A stretch of 64,000 nt of DNA from Seohaeicola sp024304985 (GTDB lineage: Bacteria > Pseudomonadota > Alphaproteobacteria > Rhodobacterales > Rhodobacteraceae). Position numbers and translations under genes: made by a program. The notes below the pieces were generated by a model. The model saw only the letters and a program-made list of their open reading frames with translations. It had not been told where the DNA came from and did no database searches. Location: positions 62,001 through 126,000 of the forward strand of contig NZ_JARAMP010000005.1 of the NCBI RefSeq assembly GCF_028802875.1, read 5' to 3'. Positions 27,163-34,843 of this stretch are shown here, one piece after another; within the stretch, counting starts at the first letter, position 1; every line of letters starts with the position of its first letter.

Positions 27163-27602
27163 GCGGGCTTAGGTAGGGCAGGCGCTGCGGCAAGGCTAGG
27201 GGGTGAAGAGAGACTGCGATGGGAATGGTGCGCCAGCCGTCATGGATCGGCACCTTTTGCGTGCGATCAGGCGAGAGGAGCAAGAAAGAGGGAGGCCCGG
27301 ATGAACAAAACGGGCTAGCCGCCAGTGTCCAAGGGTCATGACCGGGCGCACTGGCACGGGCGGCTATGCGATGCGGTGGCGCGGCGGGCCTTGTTTTCGC
27401 CCGGTGTGATTGCATCGGCTGTGGATGCCTCCGGCGGGGATATTTGGGGCAAAAAGAAGCAGGTCTTGCGGGGTGAAGGGCTGGGTGCGGGGAGCGGTCA
27501 TCTGGGAGCGCCTGCGGGCCTCTGTCGCCGGGGTGACAGTTTGGCGGCCTGCGCCGCATGCTGCGTCTTGCGCCTGTCACCAAGCGGCGCTAGGGCCAAG
27601 GC
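27163..27602. other. 440-base gene-free stretch
   Basis: This region separates the divergent helicase and MATE genes. It contains intergenic repeat copy C and otherwise GC-rich sequence with no convincing gene, tRNA or terminator on either strand. Short open frames exist on both strands but overlap each other and have no ribosome site or recognisable protein. The promoters of both flanking genes must lie here. Confidence 0.6.
27423..27460 (+). repeat. Intergenic repeat, full form (copy C)
   Basis: GGATGCCTCCGGCGGGGATA continues as TTTGGGGCAAAAAGAAGC. The first 24 bases equal copies B (21678) and D (32053); the rest differs by scattered substitutions, keeping a GCAA-A-GAAG core. Confidence 0.7.
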
Positions 27603-28964
27603 ATGAGCATTCCGATGACACCGACGCAGCACATGCGCGCGATTGCCGTGCTGGGGCTGCCCTTGATCCTGAGCCATGTGGCGCAATTCTCGATCTCGCT
27701 GACGGATGCGCTGATGCTGGGCTGGTATGATGTGACGGCGCTGGCCGCGCAGGTTCTGGCGGGGATGGTGTTTTTTGTGCTGTTCCTGTTCGGATCGGGC
27801 TTTGCCTGGGCGGTGATGCCGATGGTGGCCGAGGCGGAATCCGCAGGGCAAAGCCAGCAGGTGCGGCGCGTGACACGCATGGCCATGTGGCTGTCGATCC
27901 TGTTCGGGGCGGTGTCGATGCCCCTGATGATCTGGTCCGAGGCGCTGTTGCTGGCTTTGGGCCAGACCGAGGAGGTCGCGGGTGAGGCGAGCCGTTACCT
28001 GAACGTGGCGGGCTGGGGGATTTTTCCCGCGCTGCTGGTGATGGTGCTGAAATCCTATCTGGCGGCGCTGGAGCGCACGCAGGTCGTGCTGTGGGTGACG
28101 ATCGGCGCGGTTCTGGTCAATGTCATCGTCAATTACGCGCTGATCTTCGGCAATTGGGGCGCGCCGGAGATGGGGATCGTGGGGGCGGCCTGGGCCTCGG
28201 TCTCGGTGCAGATCGTGTCGCTGCTGTTGCTGGCCATCTATGCCGCCGTCGTGACGCGGGAACATGCGCTGTTCATCCGCTTCTGGCGCCCCGATTGGGA
28301 AGCCTTCGGGCAGGTGTTCCGGCTGGGCTGGCCCATCGGGATCACCACGCTGGCCGAGGTGGGGCTGTTCGCGGCGGCCTCGGTCATGATGGGGTGGCTG
28401 GGCACGCTGCCGCTGGCGGCGCATGGGATCGCGTTGCAGGTGGCGTCACTGGTGTTCATGATCCATCTGGGGCTGGGCAATGTGGCGACGGTGCGGGCAG
28501 GGCGCGCGCTGGGCGTGCAGGACTGGGCCGGGCTGCGGTTGGGCGCGCAGGTGGTGGTGGCGCTGTCGCTGCTGCTGGCGGGGCTGACGGTTGTGTTTTT
28601 CCTGCTGATGCCCGAATTCCTGATGGGGCTGTTCCTGTCGCCGGACGAGCCGGACCGGGCGGGCGTGATCGCCATCGGTGTGGTGCTGCTGGCGGCGGCG
28701 GCGCTGTTCCAGCTGGCGGATGCGGCGCAGGTCATGGCCCTGAGCCTGCTGCGCGGGGTGCAGGATACGAAGGTGCCGATGATCATCGCCGCGCTGTCCT
28801 ATTGGGCGCTGGGGATGCCTGTGGCCTATGTGCTGGGCTTTGTTCTGGGCTGGGGCGGCGTGGGGATCTGGCTGGGGCTGGCCGTGGGGCTGGCAGGCGC
28901 GGGCGTCTTCATGATGCTGCGCTTCTGGGGGGTGATCCTGCCGCGACTGACGGCGCAGCGCTGA
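27603..28964 (+). CDS. MATE-family multidrug/cation antiporter
   Basis: A 453-aa inner-membrane protein with about twelve hydrophobic segments in two similar halves. Landmarks are GLPLILSHVAQFSISLTDALMLGWY at the start, KSYLAALERTQVVLWV at the end of the first half, and ALSLLRGVQDTKVPMIIAALSYWALG in the second, matching NorM-type MATE exporters. It would expel cationic compounds using Na+ or H+. The start is ATG 27603; convergent with the next gene, seven bases apart. Confidence 0.92.
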   Translation: MSIPMTPTQHMRAIAVLGLPLILSHVAQFSISLTDALMLGWYDVTALAAQVLAGMVFFVLFLFGSGFAWAVMPMVAEAESAGQSQQVRRVTRMAMWLSILFGAVSMPLMIWSEALLLALGQTEEVAGEASRYLNVAGWGIFPALLVMVLKSYLAALERTQVVLWVTIGAVLVNVIVNYALIFGNWGAPEMGIVGAAWASVSVQIVSLLLLAIYAAVVTREHALFIRFWRPDWEAFGQVFRLGWPIGITTLAEVGLFAAASVMMGWLGTLPLAAHGIALQVASLVFMIHLGLGNVATVRAGRALGVQDWAGLRLGAQVVVALSLLLAGLTVVFFLLMPEFLMGLFLSPDEPDRAGVIAIGVVLLAAAALFQLADAAQVMALSLLRGVQDTKVPMIIAALSYWALGMPVAYVLGFVLGWGGVGIWLGLAVGLAGAGVFMMLRFWGVILPRLTAQR

Positions 28965-28971
28965 GGCGCGC

Positions 28972-29376
28972 TTAGTCGCCCTTCATCAGGCGGTCGGCCT
29001 TCTTGCGCACCAGAACGGTGCGCAGGTCATGCATCGCCAGAAGCAGCGTATCCGTCACGGTGTCAAGCTGTTCATCCGTGGCGCGGGTCTGCGCCCATTG
29101 CGTCGTCAGGTTCATGTGATCGACGGCGCGCAGGATGTCATCCACGTCACGCGCCGCCAGAAGGGCGGTGCGCTGGGTCATCCAGTCGGTGATGGCGGCC
29201 ATGTCCGCCTCGGTCAGGCGGCGGTCGCCATGGGGTTTCACCTCGCCATTGCGGATGTTGATGGTGGCGATCTGGTCCATCTCGATCCGCCGCTGGCGGT
29301 TCTCGGTGTCCACGCGGAACACCAGAGCACCGTTTTCCCGCACGCGGAAGTAATAGTCGGGAAGATCACCTGCCAT
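28972..29376 (-). CDS. Conserved hypothetical protein
   Basis: A 134-aa soluble protein with no signal peptide. Its N-terminus PDYYFRVRENGALVFRVDTENRQRR reads as a beta-hairpin, followed by a mostly helical part with ITDWMTQRTALLAARDVDDI. I recognise no named family, though it looks like a conserved roseobacter protein. It lies 15 bases downstream of the aspartate aminotransferase gene and is probably co-transcribed with it. Confidence 0.75.
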   Translation of the reverse strand: MAGDLPDYYFRVRENGALVFRVDTENRQRRIEMDQIATINIRNGEVKPHGDRRLTEADMAAITDWMTQRTALLAARDVDDILRAVDHMNLTTQWAQTRATDEQLDTVTDTLLLAMHDLRTVLVRKKADRLMKGD

Positions 29377-29391
29377 GGGGGCTGCTCCTGT

Positions 29392-30594
29392 TCAGGTCAG
29401 TCCGGCGCAGAAGCGCTGGATGCGGGCACAGGCCTCGGTCAGGGCTGCGTCCGAGGTAGCGTAGCTGATGCGGAAGTTGGGTGAAAGACCGAAGGCGGCG
29501 CCGAAGACCACGGCGACGCCGGTGTCCTCCAGCAAGGCGCGGGCGAAGGTTTCGTCATCCGTGATGACGGTACCGCCCGGCGTGGTCTTGCCGATCAGCC
29601 CTTTGATCGAGGGGTAGACGTAGAAGGCGCCCTCAGGCGTGGGGCAGGTGACGCCGTCTATGGCGTTCAGCGCGGAGACGACCAGATCGCGCCTGCGGGC
29701 GAACATCACGTTATTGGGGGCGATGAAGTCATGGGGGCCGTTCAGAGCCTCGACTGCGGCCCATTGGCTGATGGTGCAGGGGTTCGAGGTGCTTTGCGAC
29801 TGCACCTTGCGCATGGCGTCGATCAGCGGTTTCGGCCCCGCCGCATAACCGATGCGCCAGCCCGTCATGGCATAGGCTTTGGACACGCCATTCATCGTCA
29901 ACGTGCGGTCATAGAGCGCAGGTTCCACCTGTGCGGGGGTGCAGAAGGTGAAATCGTCATAGGCGAGGTGTTCGTACATATCGTCGGTCAACACCCAGAC
30001 ATGCGGGTGACGCATCAGCACATCGGTGAGGGCTTTCAACTCGTCCCAGCTATAGCCCGCGCCTGTGGGGTTTGAGGGTGAGTTGAACAGGAACCATTTG
30101 GTCGCGGGCGTGATCGCGGCCTCCAGCTGGTCGGGCGTGATCTTGAAGGCGTTTTCCAGCGTGGCCTCGATGAACACCGGCGTGCCGCCCGCCAGCAGGA
30201 CCATATCGGGATAGCTGACCCAATAGGGCGCGGGGATCACCACCTCATCGCCGGGATTGAGAGTGGCCATGAAAGCGTTGTAAAGCACCTGTTTGCCACC
30301 CGTGCCGACGCTGACTTGCGCGGGGGTATAGTCCAGCGCGTTGTCGCGTTTGAACTTGGCGCAGATCGCGGCTTTGAGTTCCGGGATACCATCAACGGCG
30401 GTGTAGCGGGTCTTGCCGGCGTTGATCGCGGCAATACCTGCGGCGCGAATATGGTCGGGCGTGTCGAAGTCAGGCTCGCCCGCGCCGAGGCTGATGATGT
30501 CGCGGCCCTGCGCGGCCAGTTCCATCGCCAGATTGCTGACCGCGATGGTCGGTGACGGTTTCACGCGGTCAAGCGTCTTGGACAGAAAGGACAT
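29392..30594 (-). CDS. aspC: Class I aspartate aminotransferase
   Basis: A 400-aa fold-type I PLP enzyme of the I-gamma aspartate transaminase group. The N-terminal motif is LGAGEPDFDTPDHI, NSPSNPTGAGYS contains the substrate-binding Asn, and the PLP lysine is K239 in NGVSKAYAMTGWRIGY. It interconverts aspartate and 2-oxoglutarate with oxaloacetate and glutamate, and related enzymes also accept prephenate. It is divergent from the XRE regulator with 89 bases between starts. Confidence 0.92.
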   Translation of the reverse strand: MSFLSKTLDRVKPSPTIAVSNLAMELAAQGRDIISLGAGEPDFDTPDHIRAAGIAAINAGKTRYTAVDGIPELKAAICAKFKRDNALDYTPAQVSVGTGGKQVLYNAFMATLNPGDEVVIPAPYWVSYPDMVLLAGGTPVFIEATLENAFKITPDQLEAAITPATKWFLFNSPSNPTGAGYSWDELKALTDVLMRHPHVWVLTDDMYEHLAYDDFTFCTPAQVEPALYDRTLTMNGVSKAYAMTGWRIGYAAGPKPLIDAMRKVQSQSTSNPCTISQWAAVEALNGPHDFIAPNNVMFARRRDLVVSALNAIDGVTCPTPEGAFYVYPSIKGLIGKTTPGGTVITDDETFARALLEDTGVAVVFGAAFGLSPNFRISYATSDAALTEACARIQRFCAGLT

Positions 30595-30683
30595 GGGCGT
30601 GGGCCTCTGGTTTGAATTCGGCAGATCAATGTCTTAGGATGCACGGATAGGCCGATCAAGCAGGATCGGCGGATGGGAGTAAA

Positions 30684-31115
30684 ATGGCAGCGGACCGCAC
30701 CGAAATCGACGACATCAATGACGTGAGCGAGATGGCCGACAACTGGTACGGACCGGATACGGCCACTTTCGGGGACAGGGTCGCCGCCGCGCGCGAGGCG
30801 GCGGGCATGACCCAGAAGCAGATGGCGCGCCGTCTGGGGGTCAAGCATGGCACCGTGCGCGACTGGGAGGATGATCTGTCCGAGCCGCGCGCCAACAAGC
30901 TGTCGATGATGGCGGGGCTGCTGAATGTCTCGATCGTCTGGCTGCTGACAGGCGAGGGGGACGGTGTCGCCGCCCCGGTTGACGAAACCCCGATTTCGCC
31001 CGATATCAACGCCCTGCTGGTCGAGATCCGCGACCTCAAGACCCAGATCGGGGCCGCGGCCGACCGTCTGGGGCGGCTGGAGAAAAGCCTGCGGATGAAG
31101 TTGAAGGGCGAATGA
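30684..31115 (+). CDS. XRE-family helix-turn-helix regulator
   Basis: A 143-aa protein. The helix-turn-helix spans about 28-82: FGDRVAAAREAAGMTQKQMARRLGVKHGTVRDWE. A C-terminal helix (about 112-142) looks like a short coiled coil (LLVEIRDLKTQIGAAADRLGRLEKSL), likely for dimerisation. The ribosome site is GATGGGAG. sdhE begins one base after its stop, so the two are co-expressed. Targets are unknown. Confidence 0.88.
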   Translation: MAADRTEIDDINDVSEMADNWYGPDTATFGDRVAAAREAAGMTQKQMARRLGVKHGTVRDWEDDLSEPRANKLSMMAGLLNVSIVWLLTGEGDGVAAPVDETPISPDINALLVEIRDLKTQIGAAADRLGRLEKSLRMKLKGE

Positions 31116-31116
31116 T

Positions 31117-31416
31117 ATGCTGATCGAAGAAGCGCCGCAGGGCGAGTCCCGGGAGACACGGCTGCGGCGTCTGGCCATGCGCTCGATGCGGCGCGGGATA
31201 AAGGAGATGGACGTGATCCTGTCGCGCTATGCCGAGTTGCATCTGGCCGATCTGGATGAGGCGATGCTGGACAGCTATGACGCGCTGCTGCGCGAGAATG
31301 ATCACGACCTCTATTACTGGACGAGCGGCGTGCAGGAACCGCCCGCGCATTTTGCGCCGCTGGTGGGGCAGATCCGCGCCATGCTGGCCGCGCAGGGGGG
31401 CGCCGTGCCGCGCTGA
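31117..31416 (+). CDS. sdhE: SdhE, flavinylation factor for succinate dehydrogenase
   Basis: A 99-aa protein of the Sdh5/SdhE family that promotes covalent FAD attachment to SdhA. The conserved helical bundle is visible with SMRRGIKEMDVIL, carrying the RGxxE motif, followed by LDSYDALLRENDHDLYYW. Length is normal. It lies one base downstream of an XRE regulator gene rather than beside sdh genes. Confidence 0.9.
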   Translation: MLIEEAPQGESRETRLRRLAMRSMRRGIKEMDVILSRYAELHLADLDEAMLDSYDALLRENDHDLYYWTSGVQEPPAHFAPLVGQIRAMLAAQGGAVPR

Positions 31417-31535
31417 GCGGGGCGGGTCCACGGATAATCAATCGGATTTTAGGGATATCGGCCGGGGTTTAACCGGTTATTGGGATTTTTGCGTCATCTT
31501 CGCCCTCGGTATCAGAAAGCCGACGGAGACGCCCC

Positions 31536-32033
31536 ATGACGATGCACAAGACCCTGACCACGGGTACGCGATCCGGCTTCATGGGCGGGTATCTGGATGC
31601 GTTGTCGCTGGTGGAACGGTTGCACCGCCTGTTGCTGGACGTGATCAAGGATGAATTCGAACGCGTCGGCATGCTGGAGGTGAATGCCGTGCAGGCGCTG
31701 CTGTTGTTCAACATCGGCGATAACGAGGTGACCGCGGGGGAATTGAAGACGCGCGGCTACTATCAGGGCAGCAATGTCAGCTACAATCTCAAGAAACTGG
31801 TGGAAATGGGGTTCATGCATCACCAGCGCTGCGAGATCGACCGCCGCTCGGTGCGGGTCAGGCTGACGCCGCGCGGCCGTGAGATCCGCGATGTGGTGGC
31901 GGGACTGTTCGCGCGCCATGCCCAAGGGCTTGAAAGCCGTGGCGTGCTGGGCCCTGACGGGATCGAGGAGATCACATCCGCCCTGCGCCGGGTCGAGCGT
32001 TACTGGGCGGATCAGATCCGCTATATCTATTGA
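31536..32033 (+). CDS. MarR-family regulator, LdtR-like
   Basis: A 165-aa winged-helix protein. The recognition part is ELKTRGYYQGSNVSYNLKKLVEMGF and the wing RCEIDRRSVRVRLTPRGREI. The phrases LHRLLLDVIKDEFERVG and NAVQALLLFNIGDNEVTAGEL closely recall LdtR of Liberibacter and rhizobia, which controls an L,D-transpeptidase and stress tolerance; equivalence is inferred. The upstream 119 bases are comparatively AT-rich and hold AACCGGTT (31471-31478), a possible operator. Confidence 0.82.
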   Translation: MTMHKTLTTGTRSGFMGGYLDALSLVERLHRLLLDVIKDEFERVGMLEVNAVQALLLFNIGDNEVTAGELKTRGYYQGSNVSYNLKKLVEMGFMHHQRCEIDRRSVRVRLTPRGREIRDVVAGLFARHAQGLESRGVLGPDGIEEITSALRRVERYWADQIRYIY

Positions 32034-32052
32034 TGCATCGGGTTGCGGCCGT

Positions 32053-32090
32053 GGATGCCTCCGGCGGGGATATTTGTAGCAAGCAGAAGC
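32053..32090 (+). repeat. Intergenic repeat, full form (copy D)
   Basis: GGATGCCTCCGGCGGGGATA continues as TTTGTAGCAAGCAGAAGC, 20 bases after the LdtR-like gene. It shares its first 24 bases exactly with copies B and C. Confidence 0.7.
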
Positions 32091-32197
32091 CGGTGTTGCC
32101 CTGTGGCGGCGCTGGGCACGGGGCGCATCGGGCGCGGCGCCGGGTGTTCCGGGCAGGCATGCGGCACCGGTCACAGCCAAATGCGACGCGGCGCGGG

Positions 32198-32935
32198 TCA
32201 GGGGCGGTGGTGACCGATCCGGATTTCCAATTCGCGCAGCAGTTTGCGGCGCATCGCGCGTTGCACATCCTCGAAGCCTTCGGCCACTTCGACAAAGGCG
32301 GCAGGTCCACGGATCACGACTTCGCGGAAATAGGCGGCCAGACCGGCTTCGGCCCCCTCGGTCAGCCCGTGGTCCGTGGCCAGTTCCCGCACTTCGATGG
32401 CCAGCGCGTTCACCGTGATGGCGCTGTAGTCGAAGGTTGCATAGGCGACATCGGGGCCGAAACCGTCATTGTTCACCCCGTCGCCCGAGATGTCGAGGAC
32501 ACGGGCATCGCAGGCGGGACCCTGGCGGAACAGCTCATGGGCATATTCCAGCGCGTGACCGATGGCGGTGGAGAATTCGGCATAGCTGCGGCGACTGGTG
32601 GCGATCCGCTCTGCAGTGGCCAGAATCGTCGCCTCGTCCCGCAGCATGATCCAGGGCAGGACCATGTCCTGCTGGACCCGACCGCTCCATTCGAACATGG
32701 CCAGCGCCACGGGGCGGTCGGGTTGGCTGAGAATGGCATCGACCACATCGGGGGCGCGCAGGGCCTGTGCCAGACCGCCACGCTGCAGGGCATCCTCCAG
32801 CGGATCGACCGAGGAGGAGATGTCCATCGCCAGCACAAGGGCAAGGCGGCAGGCCTCCTGCGCCATGGCGGGGCCGGTCGCCACGGCCATCCCGGCCGCA
32901 GCGATGCAGGCCCGCAGGGCGGCCGCGCGCCGCAC
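32198..32935 (-). CDS. Secreted DUF1194 von Willebrand A-type protein
   Basis: A 245-aa protein with an N-terminal signal peptide (about 1-25, ending GPAMAQ). The mature part is a VWA-like domain: ALVLAMDISSSVDPLEDALQ carries the DxSxS metal-ion site, and DISGDGVNNDGFGPD is a second conserved block. Matches the DUF1194 family of alphaproteobacterial periplasmic proteins, function unknown. The start is GTG 32935 with AAGGG upstream; it lies 12 bases after gloA and is probably the last gene of that leftward unit. Confidence 0.82.
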   Translation of the reverse strand: MRRAAALRACIAAAGMAVATGPAMAQEACRLALVLAMDISSSVDPLEDALQRGGLAQALRAPDVVDAILSQPDRPVALAMFEWSGRVQQDMVLPWIMLRDEATILATAERIATSRRSYAEFSTAIGHALEYAHELFRQGPACDARVLDISGDGVNNDGFGPDVAYATFDYSAITVNALAIEVRELATDHGLTEGAEAGLAAYFREVVIRGPAAFVEVAEGFEDVQRAMRRKLLRELEIRIGHHRP

Positions 32936-32947
32936 GCCCCGCAGCCC

Positions 32948-33376
32948 TTACCAGTGGCCGGTGTTGGGCATGCTGAGCCAGGGTTCTGCCGGGGTCAGGG
33001 CCTCGCCTTTCTGCAGCAGTTCGACCGAGACGTTGTCGGGGCTGCGCACAAAGGCCATGCGCCCGTCGCGCGGCGGCCGGTTGATGGTCACGCCATTGTC
33101 CATCAGGTGCTGGCACATGGCGTGAATGTCATCCACCTCATAGGCCAGATGGCCGAAATGGCGGCTGTCCGACGGCAGGCCGTCATCGCCGTCCCAGTTG
33201 TAGGTCAGCTCGACCGGGCATTCCTCCTGACCGGGAGGCGCCATGAAGACAAGGCTGAACCGCCCGGCCTCGCTGTCATAGTGGCGGGTCTTGACCAGAC
33301 CCAGCAGTTCGAAGAAAGCTTGTGTCTTTTCAAGGTCTTTCACGCGCACCATTGTGTGCAGATAACGGATGGTCAT
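32948..33376 (-). CDS. gloA: Glyoxalase I (lactoylglutathione lyase)
   Basis: A 142-aa VOC-fold enzyme. It begins MTIRYLHTMVRVKDLEKTQAF and has VELTYNWDGDDG and HFGHLAYEVDDIHAMCQHL, with the His and Glu metal ligands in the expected places (Glu in VELTYN, His in FGHLAY, Glu in VSVELLQ). It isomerises the methylglyoxal-glutathione hemithioacetal. It lies 36 bases after the SLAM gene on the same strand. Confidence 0.88.
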   Translation of the reverse strand: MTIRYLHTMVRVKDLEKTQAFFELLGLVKTRHYDSEAGRFSLVFMAPPGQEECPVELTYNWDGDDGLPSDSRHFGHLAYEVDDIHAMCQHLMDNGVTINRPPRDGRMAFVRSPDNVSVELLQKGEALTPAEPWLSMPNTGHW

Positions 33377-33412
33377 GGGAGAGTCCTTTCTGTTCCGGTT
33401 CGGGTGGCACAG

Positions 33413-34843
33413 TCAGAATCGCGACCTGACGCCAAAGGAGACCGCGATTTCGCTTGCCTCGAAGCGGCTGACATTGGAGCGGGTTTTCTGTGCCCTGACA
33501 GTCATAGATGGCACAAATCCGGCATAGTCAAATGCTTCAAAAAGCATTTCGACGCTTCCGAAGACGGTTTCATCCAGCCGCCCGCCCGGAACGACGATGA
33601 AGCCGACGGCATAGTCGGGAAAGTCCGAGGTCGCCGCCCCCAGCGCAAAGGACAGCCGGGCCGGGCCGACGGGCGCGGCCATCGCGTATTGCAGATAGGC
33701 CGCGGTTCGGGTGTTGACGGCATTGCGGGAGTCGCTCTGGCTGTCGCGCCACGAGAGGGACAGGCTGATCCTGTCGCCATTGTCCAGACCATGCGCCAAC
33801 GTCCCGCGCAGCGCGAGGCTTTCGATCGGTCGATTGGCGCTGGTCTCGAAGCTGCGCCGTTCGATCTCTGCGCCGACGGACAGGGTCGTGGCGGGGGTGA
33901 GGGACAGGCCGCCGGACAGGCCCAGCCGCCCAAAGCGCTGATAGGGGCTGCCGCCATACCAGCTGCGCCCTGCAACCAGATCGGCCGAGATCAGCCCCCT
34001 GCCGTCCATGCCACCGGGGCGGACCGCGTGCCGCAGCCCCGCCTCGACCGAGGAAAAGGCGAAATCCTCGTTCGAGACATCGGCCCCCGGAAAGCTGTTT
34101 GCCAGCGCGAGGGAGCTGTCATCCAGCCAGACGCGGGAAGAATAGAGCCGGGCGAGGGCCCGTGTTTCGCTGCTCTGCGTCCGGTGAAGCCGGTAGCCCA
34201 GTGCCAGATCCGCCGCGGCGGTGACACCGGACAGAGCCTGCGACAGCCCGTCGAAAATGCCGATCACCGGCACGCCTTCGATCAGCGCATAGGGGCTGTC
34301 GCTGCCGTTGTTCACATTCGACGAGGGGGCGAGCGAAAAGCTGAACCTGAGTTGCAGGGGGTCAAGGGCGCGGACGCGGCGGTAATCCTCTTCAATACGG
34401 GGCAGGAATGCGGGATCGGGGGCGTGGATCAGGGAGCGGCGCAGCCAGACCTGGGCTCGGGTGAAGCGCTGCTCCTCGACCGAGATGCGGGCAGCCAGTT
34501 GCGCGGCCTGAAACTTCTCGGGGGTGGTCTCGGCATGGCGATAGGCCAGCGCAGCGGCGCGGCGGGCCGCGGCCGGTCTGGCCTGCTGTCGAAAGGCCGA
34601 GGCGATCAGGTAATGGGCGAAGGCGTCATTGGGGTCCGCCTGAAGCAGGCCATAGCCGATCTGGAGGGCCAGTGTCGGGTTGCCCTGTTCAAGCGCCGCA
34701 ACGCCGATGTTGCGGGCCTGATCGAGGGTCATGTTGATCTCGGCCTGCGGGGCGGTGGGGGCTTGCGCATAGGCCGCGCCCCCCCATGTCAGCGCGGCGC
34801 AACACAGGCCGATGAACCAGCTTGACCTGCGCTCAATTGACAT
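33413..34843 (-). CDS. SLAM-type surface lipoprotein translocator (type XI secretion)
   Basis: A 476-aa outer-membrane protein. A signal peptide (FIGLCCAALTWGGAAYAQ) is followed by a periplasmic TPR-like region (about 30-165: ARNIGVAALEQGNPTLALQIGYGLLQADPN) and then a beta-barrel of about 300 residues with alternating strands, ending in Phe (VSFGVRSRF). SFSLAPSSNVNNGSDS at the start of the barrel is typical of DUF560/SLAM proteins. SLAMs move lipoproteins across the outer membrane. ATG 34843 overlaps the lipoprotein gene by 11 bases, which strongly pairs the two. Start choice: an upstream open frame reads through the lipoprotein gene. Confidence 0.8.
   Translation of the reverse strand: MSIERRSSWFIGLCCAALTWGGAAYAQAPTAPQAEINMTLDQARNIGVAALEQGNPTLALQIGYGLLQADPNDAFAHYLIASAFRQQARPAAARRAAALAYRHAETTPEKFQAAQLAARISVEEQRFTRAQVWLRRSLIHAPDPAFLPRIEEDYRRVRALDPLQLRFSFSLAPSSNVNNGSDSPYALIEGVPVIGIFDGLSQALSGVTAAADLALGYRLHRTQSSETRALARLYSSRVWLDDSSLALANSFPGADVSNEDFAFSSVEAGLRHAVRPGGMDGRGLISADLVAGRSWYGGSPYQRFGRLGLSGGLSLTPATTLSVGAEIERRSFETSANRPIESLALRGTLAHGLDNGDRISLSLSWRDSQSDSRNAVNTRTAAYLQYAMAAPVGPARLSFALGAATSDFPDYAVGFIVVPGGRLDETVFGSVEMLFEAFDYAGFVPSMTVRAQKTRSNVSRFEASEIAVSFGVRSRF

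Noticed and set aside
24991..27318. A 775-codon open frame on the plus strand opposite the DEXH helicase
   Set aside because: Lies wholly within and beyond the helicase gene in antisense; sequence is Gly/Gln/Arg-rich without family features.
27163..27602. Possible small genes in the helicase-MATE gap
   Set aside because: Several overlapping short frames on both strands, none with a ribosome site or recognisable product; one runs through the dispersed repeat.
32030..34825. A 931-codon open frame on the plus strand across gloA and the SLAM gene
   Set aside because: Antisense to three supported genes, begins in a dispersed repeat, and has low-complexity Gly/Arg/Gln composition.
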